From assembly GCA_943913905.1 (NCBI GenBank), contig CALTZZ010000002.1:1-58665 (forward strand): a stretch of DNA of 58,665 nt. The letters run 5' to 3'. The notes below the pieces were generated by a model. The model ran no database searches. It was not told where the DNA came from and saw nothing but the letters and a program-made list of their open reading frames with translations. Numbering within the stretch: position 1 is the first letter of the stretch; every line of letters starts with the position of its first letter. Shown piece by piece: positions 8,188 through 16,106 of this stretch. The position numbers and the translations under genes are program-made. The DNA is from an uncultured Dermabacteraceae bacterium (GTDB lineage Bacteria; Actinomycetota; Actinomycetes; Actinomycetales; Dermabacteraceae).

Positions 8188-8330
8188 TAAAGTTGGTAAC
8201 TGGAGGGACCTTCGCCCCATCCAGGAGGTGTCAGCGCACCGCGAGCCACGTTGAGCGTGGACCACCCGGATTGAGCGATTGTCGCTTTAACCGTGCGTTT
8301 CCCCAACCTGATCAACCTCAGGAGACACGA

Positions 8331-10844
8331 ATGTCCTCACCCTCAAGTCCGAACATACGCTCAACAGCGTCACTTCCTGGCGACAAAGCCCCCAACATGC
8401 TGCTTGGCAAGGGTTGGGTTCAGGCTGTCGCCCTCGTGATGCTGTTTGGCTTCTTCGTCATGGGCCTTCTGGCCTACCGCACCTACAGTGCGTCCATGCC
8501 GATGCCGCAACAGATCGTCAGCGAAGACGGGGACGTGATCCTGACCGCTGATCAGATCACGCACGGCCAGGAGCTCTACACCGCACGCGGGCTCCAGGAA
8601 TACGGCTCGGTTCTCGGTCACGGCGCCTACCTGGGCCCGGACTGGACCGCCGAGTACCTCCGCAAGACCACCGATAAAGCAATCGAGGACTACACCGCCG
8701 ACGGTGTCCAGTCCCCGCAGCAGAAGGTGGCCGACGAATGGCGCGCCAACCGCTACGACCCCGAAACCAAAACCCTTGTCTGGACCAACAAGCAGGTTGA
8801 AGGCTTCGAGCAGATGAAGGCGTACTACGCCGACTACTTCGGTCAAGACAACACGAAGAATGGTTTCCCGAAGAAGTTCATCACTGACGAATCCCAGATC
8901 CACGACCTGACCGGCTTCTTCGGCTGGACCGCGTGGGCAGGTGCCGCTGAGCGCCCCGGCCACGACTACTCGTACACGAACAACTGGCCCTCCGAGCCGA
9001 ACGTTAACAACACTGCGACCGCAGACCTCATGATCTGGTCCGTGCTTTCGCTCGTGGTGCTCCTCGGTGGTATTGGCGCCATGTTCGCCATCTACGGTCG
9101 CTGGTCCTCGAAGATCGGCTGGCACGGAGACGACGCCCCCGTGCTCGACTTCCGTCAGCCCGGCGAAGTGCGCCTCACCCCGTCACAGCGGATGGCTGCA
9201 CTCTTCTTCGGCACCATCTTCGTTCTGTTCTTACTCCAGGCGCTGCTCGGCGCCGCAACCGAGCACTACCGCGTGGAACTCACCGGGTTCTTCGGCTTCG
9301 ACCTTTCGCAGATCCTGCCGTACAACCTGGCACGTACCTGGCACGTGCAGCTCTCCCTGTTCTGGACCGCCGCCGGCTTCCTTGCCGCAGGCATCTTCCT
9401 CACGCCGTTCATTGCGCGCCGTGAGCCGAAGCACCAGGGCAAGCTCACCGTCGTCCTGTTCGTTGCCGTCGTCATCGTTGTGCTCGGCACCCTGCTGTCG
9501 AACGCACTCTCGATCCACGGCTTCATCCCCGAAGGCACCTGGTTCTCGCAGCAGTGGGAGTACCTGGATCTGCCGCGCCTGTTCCAGCTCCTGCTCACCG
9601 TGGGCATGTTCATCTGGATCGCCATCGTGTTCCGCGGAATGCGCGCCCGCCTGAAGGGCGAGCACAAGGGCAACATGCCGTGGCTGTTCTTCTTCGCAGG
9701 CCTCGCGATTCCCGCCTTCTACGCCGTCGGCATGATGGCCGGGACCGACACCCACTTCTCGGTAGCCGACTTCTGGCGCTTCTGGGTTGTTCACCTCTGG
9801 GTGGAGGACTTCCTCGAACTGTTCACGACCGTCATGGTTGCGTACATCTTTGTGCTGCTCGGCGTGGTGCGTGAGCGCATCGCCGTCTCCATCATCTACA
9901 TGGACATCATCCTGTACTCGGTTGGTGGCGTGATCGGCACGATGCACCACCTGTATTTCTCCGGCACCCCGGTGGAGCACATGGCACTGGGCGCGTTCTT
10001 CTCGGCCGCCGAAGTTATCCCGCTGACCTTCCTCACCGTGGAAGCGTGGGGCTTCATGCAGCTGGGTTCGCGTCAGCACTCGAACCGCACCAAGCCGTTC
10101 CCGCACCGCTGGGCCGTTATGTTCCTCGTGTCCGTCGGCTTCTGGAACTTCCTCGGTGCAGGCGTCATGGGCTTCCTCGTGAACATGCCGATCGTGTCTT
10201 ACTACCAGATCGGTACCGCCCTCACCGCGAACCACGCGCACGGCGCCATGATGGGTGTGTACGGCTTCCTCGCGGTCGCCATGGGCATCTTCGCTCTGCG
10301 TTACATCATCCCGGCGAACAAGTGGCCGGAGAAGGCCGTGAAGTTCTCCTTCTGGGCACTCAACATTGGCCTCACCTGGATGGTGTTCATTTCGCTGATG
10401 CCGCTCGGTATCGCGCAGCTGTACCAGTCGATTTCGGCCGGTTACTACGAGTCGCGCAGCCTCGGCTACCTGACTCAGCCCGGCAACATCATCATCGAAT
10501 GGCTGCGTATGCCCGGTGACGTCATCTTCCTCGCCGGCATCCCGCCGCTGATCTGGGTGGGCTTCCTGGGCGTCAAGCATTGCTTCACGAAGTTCAAGGG
10601 CGAGGGCGAAGACCCCAGCGGAGACTACTTCACCGATCCTCTCTACGAGGAAATCACTCCCGAGCGTCTCGCTGAGCTCGAGGGTATGGACCTGGCCGAT
10701 GCACGCGCGGGTATGGAGCGCACTCCGTACCGCAGCGACCGTGTTGACGGCGAGGCGAAGCTTCCGGCATCGCGTTATCGCTCGGACCGCGAGAATGCAT
10801 CGCGTCCGATCGGCAACGCCGATATCCCTGAAGACAACGAATAG
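8331..10844 (+). CDS. norZ: Quinol-dependent nitric oxide reductase (qNOR)
   Basis: 837-residue single-subunit NO reductase that reduces 2 NO to N2O with electrons from quinol at the cytoplasmic membrane. The N-terminal helix (residues 25-45) is followed by the periplasmic qNOR domain (TARGLQEYGSVLGHGAYLGPDW, about residues 80-110, given here only as a landmark) and a 12-helix NorB-like catalytic core. Conserved histidines for the haems and FeB are visible, e.g. TWHVQLSLFW, VVHLWVEDF, GTMHHLYFSG and TANHAHGAMMG. The length is typical for qNOR (about 760-840). The start was placed at the ATG after AGGAG (8320-8324); an upstream in-frame extension from 8193 is not family-like. It probably confers NO detoxification. 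It heads a three-gene run with the Cys-rich membrane protein and the slipin. Confidence 0.95.
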   Translation: MSSPSSPNIRSTASLPGDKAPNMLLGKGWVQAVALVMLFGFFVMGLLAYRTYSASMPMPQQIVSEDGDVILTADQITHGQELYTARGLQEYGSVLGHGAYLGPDWTAEYLRKTTDKAIEDYTADGVQSPQQKVADEWRANRYDPETKTLVWTNKQVEGFEQMKAYYADYFGQDNTKNGFPKKFITDESQIHDLTGFFGWTAWAGAAERPGHDYSYTNNWPSEPNVNNTATADLMIWSVLSLVVLLGGIGAMFAIYGRWSSKIGWHGDDAPVLDFRQPGEVRLTPSQRMAALFFGTIFVLFLLQALLGAATEHYRVELTGFFGFDLSQILPYNLARTWHVQLSLFWTAAGFLAAGIFLTPFIARREPKHQGKLTVVLFVAVVIVVLGTLLSNALSIHGFIPEGTWFSQQWEYLDLPRLFQLLLTVGMFIWIAIVFRGMRARLKGEHKGNMPWLFFFAGLAIPAFYAVGMMAGTDTHFSVADFWRFWVVHLWVEDFLELFTTVMVAYIFVLLGVVRERIAVSIIYMDIILYSVGGVIGTMHHLYFSGTPVEHMALGAFFSAAEVIPLTFLTVEAWGFMQLGSRQHSNRTKPFPHRWAVMFLVSVGFWNFLGAGVMGFLVNMPIVSYYQIGTALTANHAHGAMMGVYGFLAVAMGIFALRYIIPANKWPEKAVKFSFWALNIGLTWMVFISLMPLGIAQLYQSISAGYYESRSLGYLTQPGNIIIEWLRMPGDVIFLAGIPPLIWVGFLGVKHCFTKFKGEGEDPSGDYFTDPLYEEITPERLAELEGMDLADARAGMERTPYRSDRVDGEAKLPASRYRSDRENASRPIGNADIPEDNE

Positions 10845-10866
10845 TTTCTAGGAAAGAAGGCGATGT

Positions 10867-11571
10867 ATGGCTTCCGTGTCCCTCGTGACCTGGGGCATCG
10901 CCGTGTACGCAGTAGTGATGGTGGGCGCGGCGTGGGGGTTTGACCTCCTTGCCCGCCGCACGTCCAAGCGTTCCATGCAGTGGCGCACGAATGGCTTTGT
11001 GTACCACGAATCGCACGATGCGTGGCTGTGCCCGGAGGACCAGTGGCTGTGGCCCACGTCCTTCGATCCCGATAACCGCGTGATGCGGTATCAGGGCAAA
11101 GCGGACATCTGTAACACGTGTCCGGTGAAGGCCACGTGTACCGTGTCGAACCACGGCAAGTCTTTGACTCGCGAAGTTGACCAGTGGCCGCATTCCGAAA
11201 CGGGGCGCTTCCACCGTGGCATTGCCGTGTCGGTCGCTGCGATGGGCCTCATCATGGCCTTCGCAGGGATGCTCATGGCATCGCACGGCATGGAGTTCAT
11301 GGTGCTGGGTGTGGCCGCATTGATCGTGGTCGTGGCGGGTGCCCCGCTCGTGATCGAGCTGATTACGGTTCCGAGCAGCTCCCCGGACCACGTTGTGCAC
11401 CACACCGATAAAGAGGCCGTCGTGGCCATGACTAAGGATCGTTTCGCCCAGAAATGGGGCGGCGAAACTCGCGGAAACGAAGAGCGTTGGGGTGGGGTGA
11501 CGCGCGAGCGTCTGATCCCGATTACTCCTGTGAGCTCGGGTTCCGTGCTGGATAAGGACAAGGAAAACTAA
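10867..11571 (+). CDS. Cys-rich three-helix membrane protein linked to qNOR
   Basis: 234-residue protein of unassigned function. Membrane helices are predicted at about residues 7-29, 118-139 and 143-165. The loop between helices 1 and 2 carries Cys55 (CPEDQWLWP), Cys82, Cys85 and Cys91 (CNTCPVKATC) plus several histidines. This four-cysteine arrangement could bind zinc, iron or an Fe-S cluster. The hydrophilic C-terminus (about residues 170-234) is charged. The start is the second of two nearby ATGs, with GAAGG upstream. It lies 22 bp behind the qNOR gene, and the next gene starts at the base after its stop, so all three are almost certainly one transcript. A role in haem or metal supply, electron delivery or assembly of the NO reductase is my inference only. 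Confidence 0.75.
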   Translation: MASVSLVTWGIAVYAVVMVGAAWGFDLLARRTSKRSMQWRTNGFVYHESHDAWLCPEDQWLWPTSFDPDNRVMRYQGKADICNTCPVKATCTVSNHGKSLTREVDQWPHSETGRFHRGIAVSVAAMGLIMAFAGMLMASHGMEFMVLGVAALIVVVAGAPLVIELITVPSSSPDHVVHHTDKEAVVAMTKDRFAQKWGGETRGNEERWGGVTRERLIPITPVSSGSVLDKDKEN

Positions 11572-12435
11572 ATGGAGACCTCCGCCATTGTGGCGATTGT
11601 GCTGGCAGCGCTGGTCGTTGCCATCCTTGTAGTGATCGTCTGTTTGAAGATCATCAAGGAGTACGAGCGTGCCGTTGCATTCCGCTTCGGACATGTGCGC
11701 CCCCTGTATAAACCGGGGTTGAAGGTCGTGATTCCCTTCCTTGACTCGATCCAGCGCGTGGATCTGCGTACCATCACGCTCACGATTCCGCCGCAGGAAA
11801 TCATTACGAAGGACAACGTTCCCGCTCGCGTCAACGCCGTGGTCATGTTTCGGGTTACGGACCCGATGAAGGCCGTGTTGAAGGTGGAAAACTACGCGGT
11901 GGCCACGTCGCAGATCGCACAGACGACTCTGCGTTCGCTGCTTGGCCGCGTTGACCTGGATACGCTGCTGGCGCACCGTGACGATCTCGGTGACGAGCTT
12001 CGCGAAATCATTGCACATGATACGGACCCGTGGGGTGTGCTCGTGGAGATCGTGGAGATCAAGGACATTGAGATCCCCGAGGCGATGCAGCGTGCGATGG
12101 CTCGCGAGGCTGAGGCCGAGCGTGAGCGTCGTGCGAAGGTCATCAACGCACGGGGCGAGCTGCAGGCGTCGGAGGAGCTGCGCGATGCTGCAGACACCCT
12201 TTCGCAGGCTCCCGCATCGATTCAGCTGCGCTACCTGCAGACTCTGTTGGAGCTTGGCGCCGACCAGAACTCGACGGTTGTGTTCCCACTTCCGATCGAC
12301 ATCATGGGTGGCATCAGCTCCGTGGTGAGCGGGCTCGGCGAGGCCTTCGGTGCCGGTAAGTCTGGGGCCGACGGATCTCAGCCGGCCGCCACTGCTGCCA
12401 CGAAGAAGTCGGACGATCACGAATCGTCCATGTAA
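11572..12435 (+). CDS. Slipin (SPFH/stomatin-family membrane scaffold protein)
   Basis: 287-residue SPFH-domain protein. One N-terminal helix (residues 5-27) is followed by the stomatin-like band-7 domain (YERAVAFRFGHVRPLYKPGL...ITKDNVPARVNAVVMFRV), a coiled-coil segment rich in Glu/Arg/Ala (EAMQRAMAREAEAERERRAKV region, near 165-185) and a variable tail. Slipins oligomerise in membrane microdomains and often work with NfeD proteases or act as membrane organisers; no nfeD is present here. The ATG directly abuts the upstream stop. Co-transcription with the NO reductase suggests a scaffold role for that enzyme, which is inference. Confidence 0.9.
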   Translation: METSAIVAIVLAALVVAILVVIVCLKIIKEYERAVAFRFGHVRPLYKPGLKVVIPFLDSIQRVDLRTITLTIPPQEIITKDNVPARVNAVVMFRVTDPMKAVLKVENYAVATSQIAQTTLRSLLGRVDLDTLLAHRDDLGDELREIIAHDTDPWGVLVEIVEIKDIEIPEAMQRAMAREAEAERERRAKVINARGELQASEELRDAADTLSQAPASIQLRYLQTLLELGADQNSTVVFPLPIDIMGGISSVVSGLGEAFGAGKSGADGSQPAATAATKKSDDHESSM

Positions 12436-12437
12436 TT

Positions 12438-12455
12438 CCTTATTGGGGAATAAGG
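12438..12455 (+). terminator. Short hairpin after the slipin gene
   Basis: CCTTATT (12438-12444), GGGG loop and AATAAGG (12449-12455) form a 7-bp perfect stem starting two bases after the slipin stop. It is probably a weak terminator of the NO-reductase operon. Confidence 0.45.
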
Positions 12456-12490
12456 GGTCTGTTCGGGCCGGTCTTCGGTACGGTTGCGCC

Positions 12491-12775
12491 ATGAGCATTA
12501 TTGCTGTGGAGTACACGTACGTGGACCGGCCCGAACTATTGAGCGAGCATCGCCCGGCACACCGCGCTTTCTTGGCGTCGTTGCTGGAGGCGGGCTCGCT
12601 TATTGCGTCTGGACCGTTGGGGGATACGGGATCGTCGGCGTTGATCGTGTTGTGCGCCGAGTCGCCAGAGGAGGCACTCGCGTTGCTCGACATTGACCCG
12701 TTCCTTGACGCGGGGGCGATCGAGGAGCGCGTGGCGCGTAAGTGGAGCGTGGTGTTGGGGTTCGAGTCGCTCTAG
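12491..12775 (+). CDS. YciI-family protein
   Basis: 94-residue small protein of the YciI (dimeric alpha/beta ferredoxin-like) family. Typical features are the early EYTYVDRPELLSEHRPAHRAFL segment with the conserved His, the ASGPLGD turn near residue 41, and the DPFLDAGAIE helix near residue 72. The biochemical role of stand-alone YciI proteins is mostly unknown; some act as dehalogenase- or lactonizing-type enzymes. The ATG at 12491 was chosen because the homologous region begins there. The gene overlaps the convergent ABC-F gene by 4 bp. Confidence 0.85.
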   Translation: MSIIAVEYTYVDRPELLSEHRPAHRAFLASLLEAGSLIASGPLGDTGSSALIVLCAESPEEALALLDIDPFLDAGAIEERVARKWSVVLGFESL

Positions 12776-14523
12776 AGTTCGCTCTCTTCCAGGGCGTTCG
12801 GCGTCAGGGTCCACGAGCGCGTGATGGCGAGGTCGCTGAGGAACGCGTCGTCGTGACTGACCACGATGAGCGCCCCGCGGTAGGCGCGTAGTGCATGTGC
12901 CAGCTGCTCGATTGAGTCGAGGTCCAGGTTGTTGGTGGGCTCGTCAACGAGGAGGAGTTGTGGCGCGGGGTCTGCGAGTAGTTCGCGGGCGAGGGCCACG
13001 CGAAAGCGTTCGCCTCCGCTGAGGTTGCCAACAGGCGTCTCGAGCGTGTGCGCGGGGAAGAGGAATCGAGCGAGTTGGGCTCGCACCTCGTTTTCTGTGG
13101 TGGTGGGGCAGGAGAGGCGAACGGTCTCGAGGGCCCCGAGATCGTCACTGTTGAAGGTGATGCGTTGCGGCAGCATTCGGGTTTCCGGAACCGTGTAGTC
13201 GACGCTCGCGGCCAGGTGTGCTCGTGAGGGTAGAGCTTCGCCCATGATTGCGTTCATGAGCGTGGTTTTACCGGAACCGTTGGGGCCGTGAAGCGCAATG
13301 CGTTCGGGGCCGCGAACAATGAGCTGCGCCGGCGCGGCCGCTGGCCGATCGGGCGCGGCTGTGGTGGTGAGGCGGAGTATCTCGCGGCCGTCGGGCACGC
13401 GTGTTGCCTCGAGGTCCACGCGGATCCGTTCGTCGCGCCGCACCGCCGCGTCAGCTTGGTGGATGGCGCGCTGCGCGTCTGCTTCACGCGCTTCGTGAAG
13501 TTGCCGCGATGCGGCTGTTGTGGTCGCGGCTTTCTTTTTGAGGGCGTCGGCTTCCATCCGGGAGATTCCTGCCGATCCTGCTGTTTTCCGGCCGCGCGCG
13601 TCGAGTTTCTGCCGGCGGTCGTTCGCGATCATCCGGTCACGCTTCTCTTTCGCGGCGTGCGTTTTTGCCGCCTGCAGAGCGTTGAGTGCGGCTTCTTGTT
13701 CAGCTGCGAGCGCGGCACGGTAGACGCTGTAGGGGCCGTCGAATGTGCGTGCCGCGCCGTCGTGAACTTCCACGGTGCGGTCCATGCGTTCGAGCAAGTC
13801 CCGGTCGTGCGATACGACCACGAGCGCCCCGTGGTTCCACGCATCGACTTCCGCGTAGAGGGCCTCGCGGGCGTCACGATCCAGGTTGTTGGTTGGTTCG
13901 TCGAGCAGGGTGAGGCGTGGTGACTTGAGCCGAAGCCCAGCGAGTGCGATCCGCATGACTTCACCGCCGGACAAGGTGGTGAGTTCGCGCTTCCAGGGCG
14001 AGTCAGGCGGTGTCGCGGTATCGAGTACGTATCCGAGGCCGTCGGCGTGAAGGGCCGCCTCGGCTCGGGCTTCGAGATCCCAGTCATCGCCGATGGCGGT
14101 GTAGACGCTGTCGCTGTAATCGCCGCTGTCGAGGTGCGAGAGGGCATCGAGCACCGGCTCGATTCCCATGGCGCTCGCGAGGGTTCCGTCGCGGGTCGTG
14201 ATGGACTGCGGCAGCACCGCGACGGGGCCGTGGACCTCCACGGCTCCAGCGGTAGGTGTGAGTTCCTCGCTGAGGAGGCGAAGGAGCGTCGTTTTCCCGC
14301 TTCCGTTCGCGCCCACGATCCCGGTGCGGCCTGCGTGGATGGAGAGCGTGACGTCGGCGAGGGCTGGGGTGCCGTCGGGCCAGGTCAATGTGGCGTGCGA
14401 GAGGACGGCGACCGGGGCCGACGGCGATGCGGTCGAGGCCGTGCCGGAGTGCGAACGCGGGGGCGTAGCTGTTGCACGGGTGTTGCGGGCAGAGTGATGA
14501 GACGGGGTGCGATGATCAGGCAT
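12772..14523 (-). CDS. ABC-F family ATPase (ribosome-protection type)
   Basis: 583-residue soluble tandem ABC ATPase without membrane segments. Domain 1 has Walker A GANGSGKTT (near residue 73), signature LSGGE (near 184) and Walker B LTLLDEPTNNLD (near 205). A charged linker with many Ala/Lys/Arg residues follows (about 270-345). Domain 2 has GPNGSGKTT (near 415), LSGGERFRVALA (near 503) and LLLVDEPTNNLD (near 525). ABC-F proteins bind the ribosomal E site; some eject antibiotics (ARE type), others tune translation. The low-complexity N-terminal 35 residues (His/Thr/Ser/Ala) make the exact start uncertain. The 5' leader contains a short reading frame and hairpins, a layout typical of antibiotic-inducible ABC-F genes. 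Confidence 0.9.
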   Translation of the reverse strand: MPDHRTPSHHSARNTRATATPPRSHSGTASTASPSAPVAVLSHATLTWPDGTPALADVTLSIHAGRTGIVGANGSGKTTLLRLLSEELTPTAGAVEVHGPVAVLPQSITTRDGTLASAMGIEPVLDALSHLDSGDYSDSVYTAIGDDWDLEARAEAALHADGLGYVLDTATPPDSPWKRELTTLSGGEVMRIALAGLRLKSPRLTLLDEPTNNLDRDAREALYAEVDAWNHGALVVVSHDRDLLERMDRTVEVHDGAARTFDGPYSVYRAALAAEQEAALNALQAAKTHAAKEKRDRMIANDRRQKLDARGRKTAGSAGISRMEADALKKKAATTTAASRQLHEAREADAQRAIHQADAAVRRDERIRVDLEATRVPDGREILRLTTTAAPDRPAAAPAQLIVRGPERIALHGPNGSGKTTLMNAIMGEALPSRAHLAASVDYTVPETRMLPQRITFNSDDLGALETVRLSCPTTTENEVRAQLARFLFPAHTLETPVGNLSGGERFRVALARELLADPAPQLLLVDEPTNNLDLDSIEQLAHALRAYRGALIVVSHDDAFLSDLAITRSWTLTPNALEESEL

Positions 14524-14533
14524 GGTTCTCCAC

Positions 14534-14643
14534 GGCGCGTGGATGCGCCTCTGTCTGGCGTCGAGTAGCGCTGACGCCGTTGCCTCACATCAGGGGAGGG
14601 CGGGGTCAGCCGGTCAGAGCTGGGTGTGGAGCGTTCCTGCCAT
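14534..14643 (-). promoter_or_regulatory. Candidate attenuator leader of the ABC-F gene, with uORF MAGTLHTQL
   Basis: On the minus strand an ATG at 14643 opens a 9-codon frame (MAGTLHTQL, stop at 14614-14616). Two hairpins follow: 14557-14578 (GGCGTC/GACGCC arms) and 14534-14549 (GGCGC/GCGCC arms). The second ends about 10 bases before the ABC-F ATG and flanks its ribosome-binding region (GTGGAGA). Leader peptide, hairpins and ABC-F gene together resemble ribosome-stalling attenuation. The uORF has only a distant AAAGGG as ribosome-binding site, so this is a candidate only. Confidence 0.4.
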
Positions 14644-14670
14644 GGCGGCGCGTGGCCCTTTCGCATGAAA

Positions 14671-14725
14671 TGGCGCCCCTGCTGTCACCAGGAGCGTTGA
14701 CTCCATGAACGTAGCAGGGGCGCCA
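14671..14725 (-). terminator. Long-stem hairpin after pepT
   Basis: Arms TGGCGCCCCTGCT (14671-14683) and AGCAGGGGCGCCA (14713-14725) are perfectly complementary over 13 bp, with a 29-base loop. It lies 18 bp beyond the pepT stop and is likely its terminator; no clear U-run is visible. Confidence 0.6.
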
Positions 14726-14742
14726 CAGCGAGCGCAATGAAT

Positions 14743-16020
14743 TTATTGGCGTGCGCGTTGCGCGGCTCGTTCGATGAGGGCGAACACCATCTGGTAGCTC
14801 TTTTCGAACGACGACAGCGGCAGGAATTCGCAGTTGGAATGGAAATTGTGGGCGCCCGTGAAGAAGTTCGGGGTGTAAATGCCCTGGCGGGAGAGCCATG
14901 AGCCGTCGGTGCCGCCGCGCATGGCGAGGTTGATCGGTTCGATCCCCAGGTCGCTCATGGCGGCGAAGATGTCGTCCGTCGCGCCGCCGTTTTCATCCGT
15001 TTTAGCGTCGGAAATGTTGCTGTACACGTCCTCGATCTCCACGGTGATCGAGGCGCGCGGATTCTTCGCCTGCACCTTCTCCACGGCGTCGCGAAGCAGC
15101 TGCTTCTTCGCCTCATACCCCGCGAGGTCGTGGTCGCGAATCGAAATGTCCAGCCGGGCTGTGGCCTGGTTTCCGTCGGCCCCGTTGACCCACACGTACC
15201 CCTCGCGGCCCTCCGTGCATTCCGGGGTTTCGTCGCGATTGAGCTGCGCAATCACGTCGTGGGCAAGCAGGATCGGGTTCACGAGGATGCCCTTGGAGTT
15301 CATGGGGTGGGCCGTCACGCCCTGCAGGTTCACCGTGGCCTGGGCGGCGTTGAACGTGGTCTCCACGACTTCGCCGAGCTCGCACGAATCGAGCGTGAAC
15401 GCGTATTTCACGGGGAAGCGGTCCAGGTCCATGGTGCGCACGCCGCGCAGCCCGATTTCCTCGTCGGGAACGAATGAGAGGTAGATGTCGCCGTGTTCGA
15501 TGCTCGGGTCTGCGAGGATCCGGGTCGCTGCCTCCATGACGGTCGTGACGCCAGCCTTGTCGTCTGCACCAAGCACGCTCGTGCCGTCCGTGACGAGCAG
15601 TCGGTCTCCGGCGTAACGTTCGACCTCGGGGTGTTCGGCTGCGCGCAGCCACACGTCTTCGGCCTCGTTCAGGCACACGTCGCCGCCCTCATACTCGACC
15701 ACGCGCGCCTTGACCACGGGGGAGAGATTCACGTCCACGGTGTCGAGGTGGGTGCAGAACCCGATCGCGGGGGCCGACGCCGCCGGACCCGAACCTGTGG
15801 CCGGGATCTTCGCGGTGAGCACGCAGGTGTCGCTCAGGTGGATCTCGCTCGCGCCCGCCACTTCCAACTCGGACTTCAGCAGGCGGGCGAGTTCCCACTG
15901 GCCCTCGCTCGTGGGCACGGTTGTGACGGCCGCATCACTCTGGCTGGAGACGGCGGAATAGCGGAGGAAACGCTCCGCGAGTGCGTCTTGGATATCGGTG
16001 CGGGGGAAGGCGGGAGGCAT
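14743..16020 (-). CDS. pepT: Peptidase T (tripeptide aminopeptidase)
   Basis: 425-residue M20B metallopeptidase that removes N-terminal residues from tripeptides. Zinc-ligand motifs are visible in order: THLDTVD (near residue 94), GADDKAGVTT (near 150), DEEIGLRG (near 185), DSCELG (near 208) and the C-terminal GGTDGSWLSRQG and GAHNFHSNCEF blocks. The length matches the family. A GAAAGGA site precedes the ATG. It lies 86 bp downstream of the AbgT-family transporter on the same strand, so import and cleavage of aminoacyl or peptide substrates are probably linked. Confidence 0.93.
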   Translation of the reverse strand: MPPAFPRTDIQDALAERFLRYSAVSSQSDAAVTTVPTSEGQWELARLLKSELEVAGASEIHLSDTCVLTAKIPATGSGPAASAPAIGFCTHLDTVDVNLSPVVKARVVEYEGGDVCLNEAEDVWLRAAEHPEVERYAGDRLLVTDGTSVLGADDKAGVTTVMEAATRILADPSIEHGDIYLSFVPDEEIGLRGVRTMDLDRFPVKYAFTLDSCELGEVVETTFNAAQATVNLQGVTAHPMNSKGILVNPILLAHDVIAQLNRDETPECTEGREGYVWVNGADGNQATARLDISIRDHDLAGYEAKKQLLRDAVEKVQAKNPRASITVEIEDVYSNISDAKTDENGGATDDIFAAMSDLGIEPINLAMRGGTDGSWLSRQGIYTPNFFTGAHNFHSNCEFLPLSSFEKSYQMVFALIERAAQRARQ

Positions 16021-16106
16021 GATGCGGTGTCCTTTCGAAAGCGCTGTGGGCCTCGAGCGGCCCGAGAAATGGGGGGGAGAGGCTGGTCAGTGAACGGGAG
16101 CGGAGG

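Noticed and set aside
9231..10580. Long minus-strand frame over the NO reductase
   Set aside because: Translation is acidic/His-rich and without domains; the plus strand encodes a complete qNOR.
10654..12693. 679-codon minus-strand frame over three genes
   Set aside because: Spans three well-supported plus-strand genes and has no recognisable domain; a shadow of GC-rich coding DNA.
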